Shown here piece by piece: positions 9,645 through 17,566 of a stretch of 64,000 nt of DNA (position 1 is the stretch's first letter; each line of letters begins with the position of its first letter). The notes beneath the pieces were generated by a model. That model worked only from the letters and a program-made list of their open reading frames with translations, did no database searches and had not been told where the DNA came from. The position numbers and the translations under genes were made by a program. The DNA comes from Alphaproteobacteria bacterium (GTDB lineage: Bacteria; Pseudomonadota; Alphaproteobacteria; Caulobacterales; Maricaulaceae). The stretch covers positions 372,001 to 436,000 of the forward strand of contig WGOD01000002.1 of NCBI GenBank assembly GCA_016124205.1. The letters run 5' to 3'.

Positions 9645-10853
9645 TTACGGCAGTTCGATGCGCAGGGTTTCTCCGCCGCGCTCGACCTCCAGCGTCCGGG
9701 CGGCGGCGAAGTCGACGCCATCAGCGAGCCACAGCGCGGCGGAACAGAGCGGATTGCCCTCGCTGATGCGCGTCGAATGGCCATCAATGGTGACGACATG
9801 GTCGCCGAGTTCGAGCCCGGCCTCGGCCGCCGGTGAGCCCTCGAACAGCTGCGCCACGCGCGCCTCGCCATTCTCGTAGCCGATCGCGTAACCCGCATGC
9901 GGCGCACGCGGCTCCGGCGCGCTGCGCGGCGTCAGCCGAAACTCGCCATTCACATAGTCGAGCGTCACCACATAGCGGGAGAGCAGGCCCGCACCGGCGA
10001 GCGTCGGCGGCACCTGCCGGACCGTGCCGTCCAGCGGGCCGAGATTCACGCCGCCGAGTTCGAACTCCTGGAGCGTGAAGCGGAGGAGATCGCCGATCTC
10101 GCTGGCCCCGCCCGCCGAGATGCCCTCGATGCCGCGGCCCTCGCGCAGCGAGTCCGAGTCGACATGACGCCGGACAGGCCGGGCGTCGGCCACTTGAGCA
10201 AACAGGGTCACGGCCTCCGCACTGCCCGTGTCGAACAGGGCGCGGTCGGCAAGATCGCCGATCCGGTAGTCGATGATCGGGGCGTGGGGATAGCCGAAGT
10301 CGGACAGCGGCGCGCGAACCACCGGGCGGTCTTCCGCGCCGGGTCCGCTGGCGATGGTCAGCGTGCGGTTCTCGGTGTCGATCCGCCAGACGCTGCCGGG
10401 GAAGATTTCCGAACCGATCACCCCGCCGTCGAAGACGCACGGACCCAGCTCCAGCGTCGAAGGATCGAAGATCAGAACCGGGACGTCGGAGAAGGTCACG
10501 CCGGCGAGTGTCAGGGTCTCTGCCACCGCGATATCCATCGTGACCGGCGTGCCATGGGCGTCGACGCCGGTATTCTGCGCCAGCGTCGCCAGACCCAGCG
10601 CGTCGGCGAATTCGCGGGTGATCAGGGTCGGCGAGCCGGTGTCGAAGATGAATTCTCGGTTCTCGCCATTGATCGACGCGTCGATGAACAGCTTGTCCAT
10701 GCGGATATCGATCGGGATGGACGTCGTCTCCTCGGCCCGCTCGATCCCGATCGGCGCGGAGAAGATGGTGCGGAGGTCGGCGTCCTGGGCGCGAGCGCTC
10801 ATCGAGAGAACGGCGCCGGCCAGTCCGGCCGCAAGAATGACCCAAGGCTTCAT
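9645..10853 (-). CDS. Secreted aspartyl protease with two DTGS motifs and a PDZ domain
   Basis: A 402-residue periplasmic protease-like protein. Order: signal peptide (cut about ARA-QDA), first retropepsin-like lobe with FDTGS (Asp71) and the downstream glycine motif FDGGVIGSEIF, second lobe with another FDTGS (Asp208), then a PDZ domain (about 325-400) beginning GYENGEARVAQL. Bacterial retropepsins usually have one DTG per chain and dimerise. Two DTGS motifs in one chain suggest a fused, pepsin-like active site, or one catalytic and one decoy copy. PDZ domains bind C-terminal peptides and may present substrate. It starts with ATG at 10851-10853. Confidence 0.85.
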   Translation of the reverse strand: MKPWVILAAGLAGAVLSMSARAQDADLRTIFSAPIGIERAEETTSIPIDIRMDKLFIDASINGENREFIFDTGSPTLITREFADALGLATLAQNTGVDAHGTPVTMDIAVAETLTLAGVTFSDVPVLIFDPSTLELGPCVFDGGVIGSEIFPGSVWRIDTENRTLTIASGPGAEDRPVVRAPLSDFGYPHAPIIDYRIGDLADRALFDTGSAEAVTLFAQVADARPVRRHVDSDSLREGRGIEGISAGGASEIGDLLRFTLQEFELGGVNLGPLDGTVRQVPPTLAGAGLLSRYVVTLDYVNGEFRLTPRSAPEPRAPHAGYAIGYENGEARVAQLFEGSPAAEAGLELGDHVVTIDGHSTRISEGNPLCSAALWLADGVDFAAARTLEVERGGETLRIELP

Positions 10854-10912
10854 GGTCGATATCCCGGTTGGCCAAGTTATTCTGATCGCGCCGAGCGTCG
10901 GTCAGACCGCAG

Positions 10913-11836
10913 CTACAAATTGATGAAAAAATCTGCGTTTACTTCGACCTCTTCAACCATTCGGATTGTGACTCCGATCCGGGCGTCCTTCAGGAGACGA
11001 CACAGATCGTCTCCATCAATCAGATCAATCGCGGGCGCGCCGTCACGGGTTGCTTCAGCGCGGGCATCACGCGTGAACGATGAAGTCGTAATAATAAGCC
11101 CTTTGTCGGCACGGCCGACCATTGCGCCCCGAAAATCCCGAACAACTGAAGAACCGACGGCGCTCTGCCAGCGCTTCGCCTGAAAAAGCACCTGAAAACT
11201 GATCAGGTTCACTCTGAGAACGCCGTGTCCGTCGATCCCGCCGTCTCCGCTCTTGCCGGTCACCTCAACTTTCGTGAAGCCGCTCTCCCTTAGCAATCGC
11301 TGGCAAAGGCGTTCGAATGCGTCAGGAGGCATTGCCCCCATGATACTGAGCAGTCTTTCGGTCCAGACTGCGTCATCCGCCTCAAGGATTTCGGCACGCC
11401 CTGCCTCAGATTCCGCAGCGTCGGACTGCATCGCGACCGGCGCGTCTGATTTGGAATCCTTCGACCTCGCTGCCGCTCGTTCCCGATAAATCTGCGCTCG
11501 CTCGTTGTAGGCAGAGGCGACGAGTTTCTTGACGGCATCTTCCGACCCTGTGTCGAGTTGGCTGCGCCCTTCATCGGTGAGAACCCAAACGCCCCTGCCG
11601 CCTGAGCCGAGAAGTCCAGCAATTTTCAGATAGCTGCGAGCCCACGAACACCGATCAGGAAAGACTGGCGCACCGCTTTTCTCATAGACAACCGACAGTG
11701 CATCTTCGGAAAGACCAAGCCTCGTAAACAGCTCATCGTCGATTTCGGATAAGGTCCCAGAACCACCGAGCGCAGCGACCGCCTCCAGCGTTGGCCAAAG
11801 CAATTGATCGTATCTCGGAAGATCGACGAGTTTCAT
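10913..11836 (-). CDS. Mrr-type restriction endonuclease (type IV-like)
   Basis: A 307-residue protein with an N-terminal winged-helix Mrr_N domain (about residues 5-95, LPRYDQLLWPTLEAV) and a C-terminal PD-(D/E)xK nuclease domain (about 170-300). The catalytic signature is GDGGIDG (Asp198 and Asp202) followed by FQAKRW (Gln219, Lys221), the Mrr variant in which the usual acidic residue is Gln. Such proteins cut methylated or foreign DNA. ATG 11836 is chosen over a start 20 codons upstream because the family begins with the LVDLPRYD segment. GC content is visibly lower than its neighbours and it lies just 3' of a tRNA gene, both consistent with acquisition. Confidence 0.85.
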   Translation of the reverse strand: MKLVDLPRYDQLLWPTLEAVAALGGSGTLSEIDDELFTRLGLSEDALSVVYEKSGAPVFPDRCSWARSYLKIAGLLGSGGRGVWVLTDEGRSQLDTGSEDAVKKLVASAYNERAQIYRERAAARSKDSKSDAPVAMQSDAAESEAGRAEILEADDAVWTERLLSIMGAMPPDAFERLCQRLLRESGFTKVEVTGKSGDGGIDGHGVLRVNLISFQVLFQAKRWQSAVGSSVVRDFRGAMVGRADKGLIITTSSFTRDARAEATRDGAPAIDLIDGDDLCRLLKDARIGVTIRMVEEVEVNADFFINL

Positions 11837-11916
11837 TCGGAACCCCGCTCCGCTTCGGTGAGCTCTCGGAGCAAGGCTATCGCCATCCATCACCAAGCGA
11901 AACCTAGAATAGATCT

Positions 11917-11932
11917 GACCGACCGGTCGGTC
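11917..11932. promoter_or_regulatory. Perfect 16-bp palindrome, operator or tRNA terminator stem
   Basis: GACCGACCGGTCGGTC is a perfect 16-bp dyad of the shape bound by TetR-type regulators. It lies 81 bases upstream of the Mrr gene start and 24 bases past the 3' end of the tRNA. It could be an operator for the nuclease gene or a stem ending the tRNA transcript; no T run follows, so I lean to an operator. Confidence 0.4.
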
Positions 11933-11955
11933 GTCGTTCCAAATTCATAGGAAGT

Positions 11956-12032
11956 TGGTAGCGGAGGAGGGACTTGAACCCCCGACACGCGGATTATGAT
12001 TCCGCTGCTCTAACCAGCTGAGCTACTCCGCC
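11956..12032 (-). tRNA. tRNA-Met (CAT anticodon), elongator type
   Basis: Read on the minus strand, the 77-nt gene begins GGCGGAGTAGCTCAGCTGG and ends in an encoded CCA. The D-loop, the anticodon stem GCGGA/TCCGC with loop ATCATAA, and the T-arm GGGGGTTCAAGTCCCTC (closing pair slightly irregular) are all present. The acceptor stem pairs except for a G-T at position 1-72. Anticodon CAT gives methionine. Initiator features (three G-C pairs flanking the anticodon, C1-A72) are absent, so it is the elongator; a lysidine-modified tRNA-Ile2 is a less likely alternative. Confidence 0.93.
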
Positions 12033-12101
12033 CCGAAAGAGGCCCCGGCCCGAAGCCGGGAGGGGGCGATATACGCCGCACGGAAACGTCATGCAAGACG
12101 C

Positions 12102-13223
12102 TCATTCCACCCCGAGGCAGGCGATCACTTCGTCAGCCAGTGCGAGCGAGGCGGTGAGGCCCGGAGACTCGATCCCGTGCAGGCACACAAGGCCCCCAAC
12201 ACCATGTGCGTCGGGACCGTCGATGCGGAAATCGGCCGCCGGTTCACCGGGCCCGGAGAGTTTCGGACGGATTCCGGCATAGCCCGGCTGGAAGCTTCCC
12301 GGAACGACGCCGGGCCAGAAGCGCGCGGCGGCGGCTTCGAAGTCCGGAGCGAGCGCCGGATCGATGGCGTAACCGTCCGGCGCATTGATCCATTCGACAT
12401 CGGGGCCGAAGCGCATCGCCCAGCCGAGATCGAAGGTGAGGTGCGTACCGAGCCCGCCCTCGACCGGGGCGGGATAGATGAGACGCTGAAAAGGGCAGCG
12501 GCCTGGCGCGGTGAAATAGCGTCCCCGGGCAAAGCGCAGCGCGGGGATATGCTCGGCCTCCAGACCGTCGATCCGCCGCGCGACCCGTTCCGATTCCAAT
12601 CCCGCCGTATTGATCAGCGTGCGGCATTGCAGGCGCACTGCGGCTGAACCGCCGGTCATCACGTCGAAACCGCCCGGTGTTTTCTCCGCGCGTTCGAACG
12701 GCGTCGACAGCGCGACCCGGCCGCCGGCATCCTCCAGTTCGCCTTCGAGCGCGGCCATGAAGGCGTGACTGTCGAGAATGCCGGTTTCCGGCGAGAGGAG
12801 CGCAGCGCGGACATCGGGCGACAGGGCGGGTTCCATTTTCAGCGCCTCGGCCGCCGGGACCAGTTCCAGCCCTTCGACGCCATTGGCGATGCCGCGTTCG
12901 GCCAGCGCGGCGATCTTCGCCTCCTCGTCCTCGTCCAGCGCGACGATCAGCTTGCCGCATTTGCGGTGCGGGATGCCGCGTGTCTCGAGATAGGCGTAAA
13001 GGGCGCGCCGGCCGGCGACGCAGGTCCGGGCTTTCAGCGAGCCTTCGGGATAGTAGATGCCGGCATGGATGACCTCGGAATTGCGCGCGGAGGTGACCGA
13101 GCCGACCCGCGCTTCGGATTCGAGGACGATGACGTCGTGCCCGCGCTGCGCCAGCGCGCGCGCGACGGCGAGGCCGATCACGCCCGCCCCGACGACCACC
13201 GCATCTACCCCGTAGGTTTCCAT
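12102..13223 (-). CDS. FAD-dependent L-2-hydroxyglutarate dehydrogenase-like oxidoreductase
   Basis: A 373-residue flavoprotein of the DAO family. The Rossmann motif GAGVIGLAVARALAQRG (residues 11-27) binds FAD, followed by the segment SARNSEVIHAGIYYP, typical of the LhgO/L2HGDH branch, which oxidises L-2-hydroxyglutarate to 2-oxoglutarate. The C-terminus has the FAD-closing motif HGIESPGLTASLAL. Length is slightly short for LhgO (about 400). ATG 13223 has a GGAAGG site just upstream. It diverges from an Ldh_2-family dehydrogenase only 28 bases away, suggesting joint use of 2-hydroxy acids. Related 2-hydroxyacid or glycine oxidases cannot be excluded. Confidence 0.82.
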   Translation of the reverse strand: METYGVDAVVVGAGVIGLAVARALAQRGHDVIVLESEARVGSVTSARNSEVIHAGIYYPEGSLKARTCVAGRRALYAYLETRGIPHRKCGKLIVALDEDEEAKIAALAERGIANGVEGLELVPAAEALKMEPALSPDVRAALLSPETGILDSHAFMAALEGELEDAGGRVALSTPFERAEKTPGGFDVMTGGSAAVRLQCRTLINTAGLESERVARRIDGLEAEHIPALRFARGRYFTAPGRCPFQRLIYPAPVEGGLGTHLTFDLGWAMRFGPDVEWINAPDGYAIDPALAPDFEAAAARFWPGVVPGSFQPGYAGIRPKLSGPGEPAADFRIDGPDAHGVGGLVCLHGIESPGLTASLALADEVIACLGVE

Positions 13224-13251
13224 CGCCCTTCCCGGTAATCTTGCCGTCACA

Positions 13252-14325
13252 ATGGATTCGACCGGTACGCGAATACAAGCCGAGGCCCTGACCTCCTTCA
13301 CCTGCGACGTGCTCGCCAAGGCGGGCGCGCGCGAAGACGATGCCCGCGCCGTCGCGGAACATCTCGTCGGCGCGAACCTCACCGGGCATGACAGTCACGG
13401 CGTGGGTCTGCTGCCCGCCTATGTGAAGCATGCGCAGAGCGGCCTCGTCAGCCTCGATACGACCGCAGAAGTGGTCCACCGGCATGGGGCGATCGTGAAG
13501 CTGGATGCCAAGCGCGGCTGGGGCCGCCCGGCGGGCGAACATGCCATGGCCGAAGGGGCGGAGCTGGCGCGGAAGATGGGCGTGGCGGCCGTCACGCTGT
13601 CGAACGCGCATCATCTCGGGCGGATCGGGGCCTATGGCGAGATGGCGGCACAGGACGGGCTGATCTCGATCCACTTCGTCAATGTCACCGACCATGACCC
13701 GATGGTTGCGCCCTATCGCGGATCGGATGCGCGCTTCGGGACCAATCCGGTCTGCATCGCCCTGCCCCCGACGCCGGGCCGCGCCATGTTCCTGCTGGAC
13801 ATGGCGACGAGCCGCATTGCGCTCGGCAAGGCGCGGGTCGCAGCGAACCAGGGCAAGCGCGTGCCCTTCGGCTCGGTGCTCGACGCCAACGGTCAGCCGA
13901 CGGACGACCCGTCCGGTTTTGCCGATTTCGAGATCCATGGCGCCCTCGCCCCGTTCGGCGATCACAAGGGCTATGGCCTTGCCTTCGCGGCGGAGCTTCT
14001 TGCCGGCGGCCTGTCGGGAGGCGGCACGATCCAGCCGGGCAATCCGCGCCGCGGCGGCATCCAGAACCAGCTCCTGTCCATTCTGATCGACCCGGCCAGC
14101 TTCGGCGATGAAGACACGATGGAGGCGGAGATGGACGCGATGATGAATTACGCCCTCGCCTCGCTGCCCGCCGACTGGGACGCACCGGTCCTCTTGCCCG
14201 GCGATCCGGAACGGGCGAAGCGCGCGAAGCGGTCGGTACAGGGCATTCCGCTCGATCCTAAGACGCTGGACCAGCTCAATGCGGCGGCGAAACAGGCCGG
14301 GTCCGCCCTGCATCTCGCCGACTAG
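13252..14325 (+). CDS. Ldh family (malate/L-lactate type 2) NAD(P)-dependent oxidoreductase
   Basis: A 357-residue cytosolic dehydrogenase of the Ldh_2 family, which uses an unusual NAD(P) fold unrelated to classical malate/lactate dehydrogenases. The signature TGHDSHGVGLLPAYV lies near residues 44-58, with HHLGRIGAYGE and the cofactor region FGTNPVCIALP following. Members oxidise malate, lactate, sulfolactate, ureidoglycolate or reduce delta1-piperideine-2-carboxylate; the substrate cannot be fixed here. It diverges from the LhgO-like gene with a 28-base gap and shows no obvious Shine-Dalgarno before ATG 13252. Confidence 0.88.
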   Translation: MDSTGTRIQAEALTSFTCDVLAKAGAREDDARAVAEHLVGANLTGHDSHGVGLLPAYVKHAQSGLVSLDTTAEVVHRHGAIVKLDAKRGWGRPAGEHAMAEGAELARKMGVAAVTLSNAHHLGRIGAYGEMAAQDGLISIHFVNVTDHDPMVAPYRGSDARFGTNPVCIALPPTPGRAMFLLDMATSRIALGKARVAANQGKRVPFGSVLDANGQPTDDPSGFADFEIHGALAPFGDHKGYGLAFAAELLAGGLSGGGTIQPGNPRRGGIQNQLLSILIDPASFGDEDTMEAEMDAMMNYALASLPADWDAPVLLPGDPERAKRAKRSVQGIPLDPKTLDQLNAAAKQAGSALHLAD

Positions 14326-14403
14326 CCCGTTCGTGGTATTTCCGCTGTCATGACGACGTGCCAGACTGGACACGTCTGAACGTCAATCTCCGGGGGATCA
14401 TCC

Positions 14404-15315
14404 ATGAAACGGCTTCTGGCTGCGGCGCTTCTGGCCGCTCCGCTCTTCCTGTCGACCGCCAACGCGCAGGAGGTCCCGCCGCAGATGACGCCGGACCAGT
14501 CCAACGTGGTCTACGGCATGGTATCGGGCACCGCCCTCCTGATGGACGTCTACCATCCGGAGCTGGCGCGCGGGGTCGGCATCGTGGTGATTCCGGGCTC
14601 GGGCTGGTACCGCCCGCCGATCTATTCCGCGCCGCCGCTGAAGGATCTTGCGCCGCGCGACTATATCCGGGGGGTCGTGCATGACCTGACCGAGGCCGGC
14701 TTTACCGTCTTCGTGATCAATCACCGTTCGCATCCCGGCTTCCGCTTCCCGGACCCGGTGGATGACGCGCGTCGCTCGGTCCGTTTCGTGCGCGCCAATG
14801 CCGAAGCGTTCGGGATCGACCCCGACCGGATCGGCATTCTGGGCCATTCCTCCGGCGCCAATCTCGCCGCGATGACGGGCGTGATGGACGACACGCCGGG
14901 CAACGGGCTCGACCCGATCGACCAGACCAGCGCGGCGGTACAGGCCGTGGTCACGCTGGCTGCGCCGTTCGACCTGACGCTCGATCCGGAGAATGTCTCG
15001 GCCTATGGCGCGCAGACGATCACCAGCTATGTCGGCGAGGTCTGGTATGGCGAGGACAATTGGTACGAACAGCGCACGCCGCCGCACGTGGCCGCTTCGC
15101 CCGTCACCTATGTCGATGCGGAGGATCCACCCTTCCTGATCGTCTACTCGCCGGACGACACGGTCGTGCCGCCGAACCAGGCTGCGCGGATGGACGAGGT
15201 CATGAGTGAGGCGGGCGCGCGCCACGAGATGATCGAGACCGCCCCGAGCGGGCATGAGCCGGTCTTCCCGACCGACGCGGTGATCGCGTTTTTCTCGGAG
15301 GAACTGGGCGGGTGA
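14404..15315 (+). CDS. Secreted alpha/beta hydrolase (esterase-like)
   Basis: A 303-residue alpha/beta hydrolase exported by a Sec signal peptide (cut about TANAQ). The nucleophile elbow is GHSSGAN (about residue 145), followed by the acid in IVYSPDDTVVP and the histidine in PSGHEPVFP, completing a Ser-Asp-His triad. The oxyanion region is the early IPGSGWYRPP. The length and the GHSSGA elbow place it with carboxylesterase/lipase-like enzymes of the BD-FAE or DLH type; the substrate is unknown. The gene is followed by a dispersed repeat that separates it from the convergent CDF gene. Confidence 0.85.
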   Translation: MKRLLAAALLAAPLFLSTANAQEVPPQMTPDQSNVVYGMVSGTALLMDVYHPELARGVGIVVIPGSGWYRPPIYSAPPLKDLAPRDYIRGVVHDLTEAGFTVFVINHRSHPGFRFPDPVDDARRSVRFVRANAEAFGIDPDRIGILGHSSGANLAAMTGVMDDTPGNGLDPIDQTSAAVQAVVTLAAPFDLTLDPENVSAYGAQTITSYVGEVWYGEDNWYEQRTPPHVAASPVTYVDAEDPPFLIVYSPDDTVVPPNQAARMDEVMSEAGARHEMIETAPSGHEPVFPTDAVIAFFSEELGG

Positions 15316-15320
15316 TATTT

Positions 15321-15418
15321 CCCCTCTCCCCTCGGGGGAGAGGGGTCAGGGGTGAGGGGTGATCTAAAGAAGCCCCTCATCCGCCCTTCGGCCACCTTCT
15401 CCCCCAAGGGGAGAAGGT
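15321..15418. repeat. Dispersed palindromic repeat, family A, copy 1
   Basis: A 98-base element made of two hairpins (CCCCTCTCCCCTCGGGGGAG and the CTTCTCCCCCAAGGGGAGAAG half) joined by GGGGTGAGGGG and CCCCTCATCCGCC. It fills the gap between the convergent esterase and CDF genes. The same element occurs inverted at 30878-30978. It may act as a terminator or mRNA-end stabiliser. Confidence 0.85.
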
Positions 15419-15427
15419 AAGACTTCC

Positions 15428-16321
15428 TCACTCCCGCTCGACCTCGATGGTGATGTGAGCGATGCCATGATGCTCCGTCAGGCGGCGGCGCAGGGCCGAG
15501 ACCGTGTCGATCTCGCAGGCCTCCGCCGTCAGCACGGCGTGCATGGTCGCCATCGGGCGGCCGGGCGTGATGCACCAGAGATGCATGTGGTGGATCTTGA
15601 CGACGCCGTCCGTGTTGTCGGTCAGGTCGGTGCCGAGCGTCGCGGGGTCGATGCCGTCCGGCACCGATTCGAGGAGAATGCGGCCTGACCGGATGACGAG
15701 ATCGAGCGCGGCGCGGCCGATCAGCAGCGCGATCAGGACCGACAGGATCGGGTCGATCGGCGTCCAGCCGGTGAAGATGATCACCGCGGCCGCCGCCAGC
15801 GCCGCAACCGAGCCGAGGATATCCCCGGCGACATGGGCTAGTGCGCCCTTGAGATTGAGATTCTCGCGGTCCCCGCCATGCAGCACGGCGAAGGCGGCAA
15901 TGTTCACCAAGAGGCCGAGCCCGGCGATGATCGCCATCGGGCCGCCGGCGATGTCGCGGGGTTCGCCCGCGCGCTCGATCGCCTCGACGACGATCCACAG
16001 CGCCAGCATGAACAGCATGACGCCATTGGCGAAGGCGGCCACGATCTGGAAGCGGTCATAGCCGAAGGTGCGCTTGTCATCGGCCGGCCGCCGCGACAGG
16101 CGGAAGGCGAAGAAGGCGAGCGCCAGCGCGCCGGTATCGGCCAGCATGTGCGCCGCATCGGCCAACAGGGCCAGCGATCCGGTCCAGATGCCGCCGATCA
16201 CTTCGGCGATCATGAAGGCGCCGGTCAGGCAGGCGGCGATCAGCGTACGGCGCTCGCCATCACCATGATGATGATGATCATGCCCGTGATGATGATCGTG
16301 ACCGTGTTCCATGGTGCGCAT
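15428..16321 (-). CDS. Cation diffusion facilitator, zinc-type exporter
   Basis: A 297-residue (294 if the next Met is used) inner-membrane antiporter that exports Zn(II) or similar ions in exchange for protons. A histidine-rich N-terminus, with nine His within about 14 residues, is a probable metal-binding tail. Six transmembrane helices follow. The metal site is formed by HxxxD in TM2 (HMLAD) and HxxxD in TM5 (HVAGD), the zinc-type pattern. The cytosolic C-terminal domain (VVKIHHMHLWCI, HHGIAHITIEVE) is complete. Start is ambiguous between ATG 16321 and ATG 16312, with no clear ribosome site for either. The ZitB/CzcD subgroup is the best fit. Confidence 0.92.
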   Translation of the reverse strand: MRTMEHGHDHHHGHDHHHHGDGERRTLIAACLTGAFMIAEVIGGIWTGSLALLADAAHMLADTGALALAFFAFRLSRRPADDKRTFGYDRFQIVAAFANGVMLFMLALWIVVEAIERAGEPRDIAGGPMAIIAGLGLLVNIAAFAVLHGGDRENLNLKGALAHVAGDILGSVAALAAAAVIIFTGWTPIDPILSVLIALLIGRAALDLVIRSGRILLESVPDGIDPATLGTDLTDNTDGVVKIHHMHLWCITPGRPMATMHAVLTAEACEIDTVSALRRRLTEHHGIAHITIEVERE

Positions 16322-16514
16322 CAGGCCAGATTTCGCGCGGCGATCAAGAGACCGGATTACGTAACCCGCTGACATTGTGCAGTGGCAGGGCTTTGCCCTT
16401 CGCCTCGCCACAATTGGGTGTCAGAAGACCGAGTCAGGAAACCCGATCACCGGTCGCGAGGGGATCTGTCCGACCGGGTTGCCCGTGTTCCCTTTGCCCT
16501 GAAAGGCCAAATTG

Positions 16515-16976
16515 ATGAGACTTGCCTTTGCGATTGCCGCGTCCGCCGCCGCCCTGTTCGGCGCGAACGCCTCCGCCCAGAATGTGTCGCTCGACCCGAA
16601 TTTCGGGACGGTCGGCCTCGTCGCCGGCTTCACGCCGGACCCCTACACCGTCCAGATCGTGTCCGGCGGCACGATCGACGCCGGGTCGCAGATCGGCGGC
16701 GAATGCCGCGGCATGATCACCGACGCGCCGGACTTCCGTCTGGAATACCAGCCGGGCGGGTTCGAACTTTTCCTGTCGGCGGTGTCGAGCGGCGACACGA
16801 CGCTGGTCGTGAACGCGCCGGACGGCAGCTGGCATTGCGACGATGACAGCGGCGGCAATCTGAATCCCGCCCTCGTTTTCGCAGACCCGATGGCCGGCCA
16901 GTACGATATCTGGATCGGATCCTTCGGCGGCGGCAATCACGACGCCACGCTGCGGATTTCCGAACTCGGCTTCTAG
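16515..16976 (+). CDS. Small secreted protein, tandem paralogue A
   Basis: A 153-residue secreted protein (signal peptide to about NASAQ). The mature part is one compact acidic beta domain with features shared with the next gene: GFTPDPYTVQIVSGGTIDAG, a cysteine in GGEC, DAPDFRLEY, and the signature SWHCDDDSGG followed by P..VF.DP..GQYDIWIG. The pattern resembles pre-peptidase (PPC-like) domains that occur alone in the periplasm. Two cysteines may form one disulfide. ATG 16515 follows a TTG, and an AAAGG element is upstream. A strong terminator follows, so it is its own transcript. Confidence 0.7.
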   Translation: MRLAFAIAASAAALFGANASAQNVSLDPNFGTVGLVAGFTPDPYTVQIVSGGTIDAGSQIGGECRGMITDAPDFRLEYQPGGFELFLSAVSSGDTTLVVNAPDGSWHCDDDSGGNLNPALVFADPMAGQYDIWIGSFGGGNHDATLRISELGF

Positions 16977-17000
16977 CTGGACCGCATTCCGGACTGATGA

Positions 17001-17027
17001 CGGCCCCGCCCCGGCGGGGCCGTTTTC
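17001..17027 (+). terminator. Rho-independent terminator
   Basis: Near-perfect inverted repeat CGGCCCCGCC / GGCGGGGCCG with a minimal loop, followed by TTTTCG, directly downstream of paralogue A. The classic stem plus T run separates the two paralogous genes transcriptionally. Confidence 0.85.
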
Positions 17028-17094
17028 GTTGGCGCACCCCATTTTGGCCGCAATGTTATAAATTAACTAATTGTCATCTGCAGGGGAGAAGCCG

Positions 17095-17544
17095 ATGACC
17101 AAGCTGACGATTTTTCTGACTGTCGCCGCCACGATGACCGCGAGCGCGGAAGCGCAACAACCGCGTTTCGATGCGACCTATGGCCGGACGACGCTGGAGG
17201 CCGGGTTCGAGCCCAATCCGCTCACTGTCAATCTGACCGCCGGCGGCACGGTTGACGCCGGCGACCTTGGTGATGGCTGTACCGGACTGATCGCCATCGC
17301 GCCGGACTTCCGCGTCGACTACCGCTCCGGCGGGGCGGCGCTGACCATCGCCGCGAACTCGGTGTTCGACACGGTCCTCGTCGTGCACGGACCGGACGGC
17401 AACTGGCATTGCGACGATGATGGCGCGGGCGGGAATGACCCGCAGATCGTGTTCGACGACCCGTCCGAGGGCGAATACGCAATCTGGGTCGGCGCAAAAG
17501 ACGGGGATGCGCGAGCCGTGCTAGAGGTCAGCGAAGAACGTTGA
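17095..17544 (+). CDS. Small secreted protein, tandem paralogue B
   Basis: A 149-residue secreted protein (signal peptide to about ASAEAQ) that is a clear paralogue of the preceding gene. It repeats the order GFEPNPLTVNLTAGGTVDAG, a cysteine in DGC, APDFRVDY, and the signature NWHCDDDGAGG then PQIVFDDPSEGEYAIWVG. Conserved residues are spread over the whole mature chain, so the pair arose by tandem duplication and diverged. A good AGGGGAG ribosome site precedes ATG 17095. An AT-rich stretch (AATGTTATAAATTAACTAATTG) lies upstream and probably holds its own promoter. Function unknown; resemblance is to PPC-like domains. Confidence 0.7.
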   Translation: MTKLTIFLTVAATMTASAEAQQPRFDATYGRTTLEAGFEPNPLTVNLTAGGTVDAGDLGDGCTGLIAIAPDFRVDYRSGGAALTIAANSVFDTVLVVHGPDGNWHCDDDGAGGNDPQIVFDDPSEGEYAIWVGAKDGDARAVLEVSEER

Positions 17545-17566
17545 AGCCGTCGTCAAAGATCAGTGT

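Noticed and set aside
10855-10915. Direct repeat of the tRNA-Met 3' end as an att site beyond the Mrr gene
   Set aside because: No repeat of the tRNA end was seen on the far side of the gene.
12244-14373. Long minus-strand frame across the LhgO-like and Ldh genes
   Set aside because: It runs through two well-supported genes in other frames and gives a low-complexity arginine-rich product.
15321-15418. CRISPR-like array
   Set aside because: Only one copy with internal hairpins and no regular spacers; the second copy is 15 kb away and inverted.
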